A stretch of 64,000 nt of DNA, taken from positions 38,701,396 through 38,765,395 of the forward strand of contig CM018043.1 of NCBI GenBank assembly GCA_008638375.1. Direction: 5' to 3'. The DNA is from Nyssa sinensis (taxonomy: Eukaryota; Streptophyta; Magnoliopsida; Cornales; Nyssaceae). The translations under genes were made by a program, and so were the position numbers. Below the pieces are notes generated by a model, which was not told the origin of the DNA, did not search any database, and saw nothing but the letters and a program-made list of their open reading frames with translations. This document shows, piece by piece, positions 58,459 through 64,000 of this stretch; positions within the stretch are counted from its first letter, which is position 1, and the number at the start of each line of letters is the position of its first letter.

Positions 58459-61400
58459 TGTCACGACCCGAAACCCACCCTATGCGGATCTCGTGTCGCG
58501 GGGCCGACCCGAAGGCCGTCCCTACTTTTTCCATTCCTGTATCATAGTACTAATATGCAATGTACTAAAATTTTAAACAATGAACAACGGAAGTCTTTAT
58601 CAATTACAGTAATCCAGCGGAAGTCTTTTAAATAAATTAAACAGCGGAAGTCTATTAAATACATGACATAGTTCTACATAAAACAAAATGAGAACTAAAC
58701 GTAATCCAGCACCCGGGGGTGGTGAATACATGGGAGAACTAACATAGACTGATACAATACTTCAAAATGTCCCCTTACGCTCTCAGATTCCTATTGGAGT
58801 CTCGCAGCGTCATCACCTGAATGGGGGTAAGTGGGGTGGAATGAGCTACAAAGCTCAGTAAGTAAAACAGATCTCCAACACTGGTATCGATGATCAATAT
58901 GAATCCATGAATAAGATAATGATAGCCAATCATAAGGAAGGAGATGCTGTGATAGCCAATGAACATAATTGCCACGAGGGCCAATGAACAGTAATCACAA
59001 TACACAATCCGAAGTAATGGTGTACAATGAAAATATAACAACAATGAAGTACTGCCACAATGAATCGATCACAATCAAGTCAATCAATGCAAGTCCCTCG
59101 GGACTTGAAGAATCATAAGGAATAGTGCCATTCAACAATCAAGTTCTGTCAATCATAAGAGATGCTGTTATTCTGTTTCAGGGCTCGGCAGACCCTCGAT
59201 CTTTTGGGGCCCGGCATAACCCCCAGTCAATTCCAATAAATTGCCATTTGTCCGTTCACGGACTTGACCCGTAGGTCCCATTCAATCAGATAGCATCAGA
59301 TGGGTGTTGTGACTGAGCACAACTCCCGTGTTATAAACATGTCATGATCATAAGTAATTCCATAGAATATAAAAATGGAATATCATTCATTCAATGAGGA
59401 TACAATAGTAGGCCTTTCAAGGCATGGTTCAACATGATAACAATGATATAGCAGTCAATCAATGTCCACAAGATAGAACAATATCACATCGTGGATAGCA
59501 ATAACATGTGTACTTTGAAAGCACAATGAAACATGATGACAATGATACATCAGACAATCAAATGTCCACAAGATAGAAAATATCGAATTGTGGAACACAA
59601 GGATATCAATACATTCAAGAGTACGAGTTTGGCAGTAAAAGAATGAACTTGGCTTGTGGAAACACCACATGTAAGAGAGAGTGATCCACTTACCTCTATC
59701 GTGATTCTAGATCAGGAATCCGTGAGTGTACCTTTGCCTTTCGAGTTTCCTATATATCAGTGAATACGTTTCAGAATAAATGCTATTCATCAAATTTTAT
59801 GCCTTTCTATCATAAGTATTTCAAATACTAATTTAGACTTTACCATTGAGTCCGGAATGCCGAAGAAAGTCGGTTTAGGCTTTCGCGGAATTCCATTTGG
59901 ACTTTTGTACTAAAAAGGGCAAAATGGTCATTTTGCACTTTTACGGTATTTATCCTTCGGGGTCCCGTCTCATAAAATAGACCCCACCATTGGACTCAGA
60001 ACATCCGAGATAATAAGTTTTGACTATTCATTTGCATCGTTTGGACTTCGTTTGACCTATTTTTGAAATAGGGGTATTATTGTAAAATTTAATATTTAAT
60101 TAATTTTCCTGTTTGGGCCTTAGTGAGATTTTTCAAAATATTTGGGGCCGGTTCATAATTTCCTAAAGCTGCGGTCTGAACCAGTTGGTTTAGAACCAGA
60201 AACCCTAGACCGGTCTGCCCCCTTACTGAACCAAACGGTTCACTTCATTTTAAAAACCGGATTTCAATAACCCTGTTTTCCTATCCCATCCTTGGTTTGG
60301 ATAACCCCAAACCCAATTTCAATTTACTATCCGTGTAAGCAAACAAGCCCAATTCATTTAATTTCAAAACTCAAACGACACAGTTTCATGTTCCCACTTA
60401 TTTCCAGTCGGGTCCCGACCCGATCCGAACCCGGATCCGGTCTAGATTTAACCCGGTAGCCTCATGACATTCCGGTTGTCTTCCCCAGAACTCCGGTAGG
60501 GTTCCGGTGGTGAACAGTCACCTTCTCCGGCGACGGTCACCGGTTTTCGATGGTTTTTCCTCCCGTTTTGAATGCCGTTTTATTCCCTATCACATGAGGA
60601 TCATGAATCCATCCTCCGTTTTGATCAAGACCATCTTGATCTTCACGAATATGGGTTCAAATATCTCCGGCCGATTCTCCGGCCAAGTCATATTTTCCAT
60701 TTCCATGGCGTTTTGATCACTGTTTTGGCTCTAAAATTCTTCTAGTGTGTTTCTGCACTTGTGTAGGTTGTTTCTAGAAACTTAAAACAAGTTTTAATCC
60801 TAGTTTTTCATAAAACCCGAGATTATTCATTACACCTGCAACTCAGTTTTTCTCTTTGGTTTCTTAACCGTTTTCTATCATTCTTTTTGCATTTAGTTCC
60901 ATATTTCATGCTGATTTAGACCCTACAATTATATATAAGCTTCATGCTCTAAATCGTAAAAACAGAACTAAAAACTCTTACCTGGGTTTCGGATTTTAGC
61001 TCACTGTGACCCTCCAAACCCTTCTGTTTATGCTCATGAGTTCCTTGCCAATGCTTCTCTCAATCTTGGTCTCCTTTTTGTCTCTCAACTCACGCCCGTA
61101 TACATATATATAAAGAGAGAGATTTCCACCGCCTCTCTCCCTCTTTCTCTTTCTCTCTCTCGGTTACTCCCCCTTCTATGGCCCCTTTCCTTGACCTAGG
61201 TTCTGTGTTCCCTCTGCCAAATGCAACTTTGCATTTAATGGCTCGGGGAGACTTGTGGTGCACACTTATATACATATATCATATTATATACATTACACTC
61301 ACACACACTTCACCCAACCGACACACACACACCCTCATTCAGTGCACTTACATACTGCCCAAGGGCAGTTTCCCTTTTCCCTTTTTCTTTTCCTTTTATT

Positions 61401-61802
61401 TCTTATACATGTACATATATACATATATACATAAATACATGTATAATACATTATATTATATACATATATATACACATAAAATACATCTTTTTATACATGT
61501 ATATACATGTATGTGTAGGGATATAAATCCATTTTAAATCATATATACATACATTCATTTTGGTCGGGCTACTCATCTATGTTCACGTATGCATGCATGG
61601 GAATACGTGCATGCACGCATTACGATGCAATGCCTTGTAGTGCTCGGGTGTTACCCAGCCTTGATCATTCATTTCCATCATTTACAATTTCCAGTCATAC
61701 ATTTCTATGAAATACCATGATATACATATCTTACTGTTCAAGTTACATGTTTTAACCAACCTACCTCAGTATACGTGACATATCCCGGGTCAGGATATTA
61801 CA
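58459..61802 (-). repeat. 3' LTR of the coding A element (3344 bp)
   Basis: From 'tgtcacgacccgaaaccc' to 'cgggtcaggatattaca'. It has three 'aacggaagtct' or 'agcggaagtct' units (58584-58650), an exon-like block with GTAAGT and ATATAG borders (about 59694-59750), 'ccattgagtccgga' iterons (59845, 59985), the 'gtcgggtcccgacccg' block (60408), and a GA/TATA block (61100-61160). The left flank is CCCTT (58454-58458); the partner lies outside the window. Confidence 0.88.
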
Positions 61803-61816
61803 TTCTTACCCCCTTA
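61803..61816 (-). other. Polypurine tract, coding A element
   Basis: The minus strand reads 'taagggggtaagaa' directly before the LTR start, identical to the tract at 47531-47544. Confidence 0.85.
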
Positions 61817-61850
61817 AAAATAAGTTTGTCCCCAAACTTAGCATATACTA

Positions 61851-63020
61851 CTATGAAAATAAGTGTGGGTACTTGGCGCGCATATCATCTTCTCGCTCCC
61901 AAGTAGCCTCTTCCATCCGGTGATTTCTCCACAGAACTTTGACAAATGGAATAGTCTTGTTCCGTAGTACCTGATCTCGACGATCCAAAATCTGAACTGG
62001 ATGCTCTATGTAACTTAGATTTTCCTGGACGTCTAGTGGTTCGTGCTCGATCACTTGATCTGCACTCTGTACACATTTCCTTAGCATCGAGACATGAAAC
62101 ACATTGTGAACATGTGCTAACTCTGAAGGTAAGGCAAGCTCGTAAGCTACGGGTCCAACTCTCTTCGTGATCCTGAATGGCCCAATGTATCTGGGGCCAA
62201 ACTTCTCTCTCTTGCCAAACCTGACTACTCCTTTCATGGGTGATACTTTCAAGTATACAAAATCGTCTTTTGCAAACTCTAAGTCCCGTCGGTGAACATT
62301 CACATAGCTTTTCTGTCGACTTTGAGTTGCCAATAAACGCTGTCGGATCAGTTGTATCTTTCCTGTGGTCTGTTCCATTATTTCTGGCCCATAGAGTTTC
62401 CTTTCTCCCACCTCTGTCCAACATAGTGGTGATCGGCACTTCCTGCCGTACAATGCCTCATATGGCGCCATACCAATACTAGCTTGATAGCTATTATTGT
62501 ACGTGAACTCCACCAATGGCAACTGATCTTCCCAACTCCCTTCAAAGTCTATGACACAGAAACGCAGTAAGTCTTCTAAAGTCTGTATCATCCTTTCCGA
62601 CTGGCCGTCGGTCTCAGGGTGATACGCAGTACTAAGACTCAGTTCCGTGCCCATAGCTTGTTGTAATCCTTTCCAGAATCGTGATACGAACCGGGGGTCC
62701 CTATCAGAAACAATCGATACTGGAACTCCGTGAAGTCTAACAATCTCTCTGATGTACAGCTCGGCTAGTCGCTGAAGAGATTGTGTCGTCTTGGTTGCCA
62801 GGAAGTGAGCTGTCTTAGTTAATCTGTCTACGATGACCCAGATAGAATCACTTCCCTTGACTGTCTTTGGCAATCTTGACACAAAGTCCATCGTGATGTG
62901 TTCCCACTTCCATTCAGGAATGGGCAGTGACTGCAGAAGTCCTCCAGGCTTCTGATGTTCCACCTTAATTTGCTGGCACTTGGCACATCGTGCTATGTAT
63001 TCAACTATGTGACGTTTCAT
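61851..63020 (-). CDS. Integrase core, GPF module and chromodomain of the coding A element
   Basis: 389 open codons, the C-terminal part of the pol polyprotein, so the Met is not a true start. Residues show the end of the HHCC zinc region ('CAKCQQIK'), then the D,D-35-E core with 'HITMDF', 'VSDRDPRF' and '[10 protein letters not shown]': all three acidic residues are present and the D-to-E spacing is 35. These are followed by '[19 protein letters not shown]', the GPF module 'RYIGPFRI', and a C-terminal chromodomain ending '[19 protein letters not shown]'. The integrase inserts element cDNA and the chromodomain probably directs it to heterochromatin. The segment is intact, unlike its B counterpart. 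It is separated from RNase H by a single TAG at about 63024-63026. Confidence 0.9.
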   Translation of the reverse strand: MKRHIVEYIARCAKCQQIKVEHQKPGGLLQSLPIPEWKWEHITMDFVSRLPKTVKGSDSIWVIVDRLTKTAHFLATKTTQSLQRLAELYIREIVRLHGVPVSIVSDRDPRFVSRFWKGLQQAMGTELSLSTAYHPETDGQSERMIQTLEDLLRFCVIDFEGSWEDQLPLVEFTYNNSYQASIGMAPYEALYGRKCRSPLCWTEVGERKLYGPEIMEQTTGKIQLIRQRLLATQSRQKSYVNVHRRDLEFAKDDFVYLKVSPMKGVVRFGKREKFGPRYIGPFRITKRVGPVAYELALPSELAHVHNVFHVSMLRKCVQSADQVIEHEPLDVQENLSYIEHPVQILDRRDQVLRNKTIPFVKVLWRNHRMEEATWEREDDMRAKYPHLFS

Positions 63021-63767
63021 CCCAGACTACCAATAAGTATCCTTAACATTGTGATACATTTTGGTGCCCCCTGGATGTAAGGCAAACTTCGAACTGTGTG
63101 CCTCATCAAGAATCTCTTTCCTGATCTCGGGCACGTCGGGTACACAGATCCTACCCTGATAATATAATATTCCATCTCTCACTGTGTACTCAGAATCTAT
63201 GCCTGTCTCAATTCCTTGAAGAAGCTTAGCCAGCTTCTCATCCTGAGTCTGCTGTCCCCTGATCTTGTCCACAATCGACAAACCGACTGTGACGTTGGCA
63301 TATAGTGCCTCGGAGCTGGGCAGAACTATCTCTAATTCCATGTCCTCCAAATCTCTCAGTATTTCTGTCTGTGTTGTCAACAGGCAAGCTAAACTACCTG
63401 ATGACTTTCTACTAAGAGCGTCAGCTACCACATTTGCCTTTCCCGGGTGGTACTGTATGTTGACCTCGTAGTCTTTCAATAACTCTAACCAACGGCATTG
63501 TCTCATATTGAGCTCCTTCTGTGTAAACAGATACTTGAGGCTCTTATGGTCGGTGAAGATTTCGCACGTGGTTCCGTATAAATAATGTCTCCATATCTTC
63601 AAAGCGAAGACAATGGCTGCTAGCTCAAGGTCGTGTGTCGGATAGTTCCCCTCGTGGGGTCTCAACTGTCGGGAAGCATAGGCTACCACTTTTCCGTTCT
63701 GCATTAACACACACCCTAAGCCCTTGAACGAGGCATCACTGTAAATTACAAAACCGTCAGTTCCTTC
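63021..63767 (-). pseudogene. RNase H and integrase zinc region of the coding A element
   Basis: The frame runs from about 63767 ('[17 protein letters not shown]') through '[13 protein letters not shown]', '[16 protein letters not shown]' and '[19 protein letters not shown]', then the linker 'VVADALSRK' and the start of the integrase zinc region ('[16 protein letters not shown]'). It ends 'KDTYW' followed by TAG where the family has a second Trp, a single G-to-A change. Upstream of about 63767 the match ceases abruptly. With only one nonsense change over about 1.9 kb this copy is much younger than the B element's gag-pol. Confidence 0.88.
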
Positions 63768-64000
63768 TAGTCTTATGCTAATCCAATAGTTGTCAATAAG
63801 ATGCTAAATTACAACTTGTTATGATTCTTAACAAATGTGATATCTTTTATGGTTTTGGGGTTGATAGTTAATAATGATAAATTTAGTTTCGTGCTTAGCA
63901 AAATTATAATGCCTTGCATAAAGATTAAATAATTGCTTAATAGATAACGATAGAGTCCAAATGACTTATATCATAACCCCGATAGCTACTAAGCTTAATT
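63768..64000. other. Unassigned AT-rich end of window
   Basis: No coding frame and no match to the RNase H and RT sequence expected here. It may be a further insertion into the A element or the far side of a deletion. Confidence 0.4.

Larger units (their letters stand above)
58459..63767 (-). mobile_element. Coding A-family chromovirus, 3' part
   Basis: On the minus strand, RNase H, integrase and chromodomain (63767 to 61851), a polypurine tract (61803-61816) and a complete 3' LTR (61802 to 58459). RT, protease, gag and the 5' LTR are not in the window. Homology stops at about 63767 inside RNase H, so the element is broken or interrupted there. The LTR ends and 3' end match the young non-coding A element at 40579-50751. 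Confidence 0.88.

Overview
The window is repeat-rich plant nuclear DNA, most likely heterochromatin of a flowering plant (probably a eudicot; the species cannot be told). No host gene was found. The only recognisable long proteins belong to Ty3/gypsy LTR retrotransposons of the chromovirus type: gag with a CCHC knuckle, protease, reverse transcriptase, RNase H, an integrase with a GPF module, and a C-terminal chromodomain. They look like the Tekay/Del clade, with primer-binding sites complementary to initiator tRNA-Met and very long (3.2-4.1 kb) LTRs. Bases 1-1485 are a separate array of a roughly 188-bp satellite.

Layout. I use working family names. A has LTR ends TGTAATATCCC...GGGTCGTGACA. 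B has TGTAACACCCC...GGATGTGACA. C, D and E are related families. After the satellite come a D-type LTR remnant (1491-3029), an unassigned stretch, and an A LTR fragment (3511-6090). That fragment is broken by a full B element on the minus strand (6091 to at least 28431). The left LTR of this B element is interrupted by a solo B LTR (8077-11466). Its decayed gag-pol lies at 13619-18129. Its right LTR is interrupted by a solo A LTR (20251-27288), which is itself interrupted by a solo B LTR (20318-24106). A 100-N assembly gap (29801-29900) lies between two LTR fragments facing each other. A D LTR with primer-binding site follows (31459-35088). Its non-coding interior is split by a solo C LTR (35844-39566) and by a complete, very young non-autonomous A element (40579-50751). 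Then come an A LTR fragment (50825-53301), an E LTR (53302-58458) holding a solo B LTR (54290-57733), and the 3' part of a coding A element (58459 to about 63767). Six insertions have perfect 5-bp target-site duplications.

How the parts relate. The young A element has no proteins of its own. It shares its LTR ends and polypurine tract with the coding A element at the right edge, so it looks like a LARD-type element moved in trans by such a relative. The most unusual signal is inside the B-family LTRs. They carry a small three-exon gene of unknown function. It encodes a predicted 111-residue basic protein in the copy at 22795-23756 and a 40-residue short form at 56755-57329. Exon lengths differ between copies only by multiples of three, splice phases are the same, the last exon always reads 26 nt to the stop, and differences in the core are mostly synonymous. 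Across all families the LTRs also share a module order: an antisense tRNA-like A-box/B-box block, a TATA and GA-tract promoter-like block, intronic iterons spaced about 140 bp, and a conserved block with a GGGCTTTTAAAGCTC core followed by TTTCAG.
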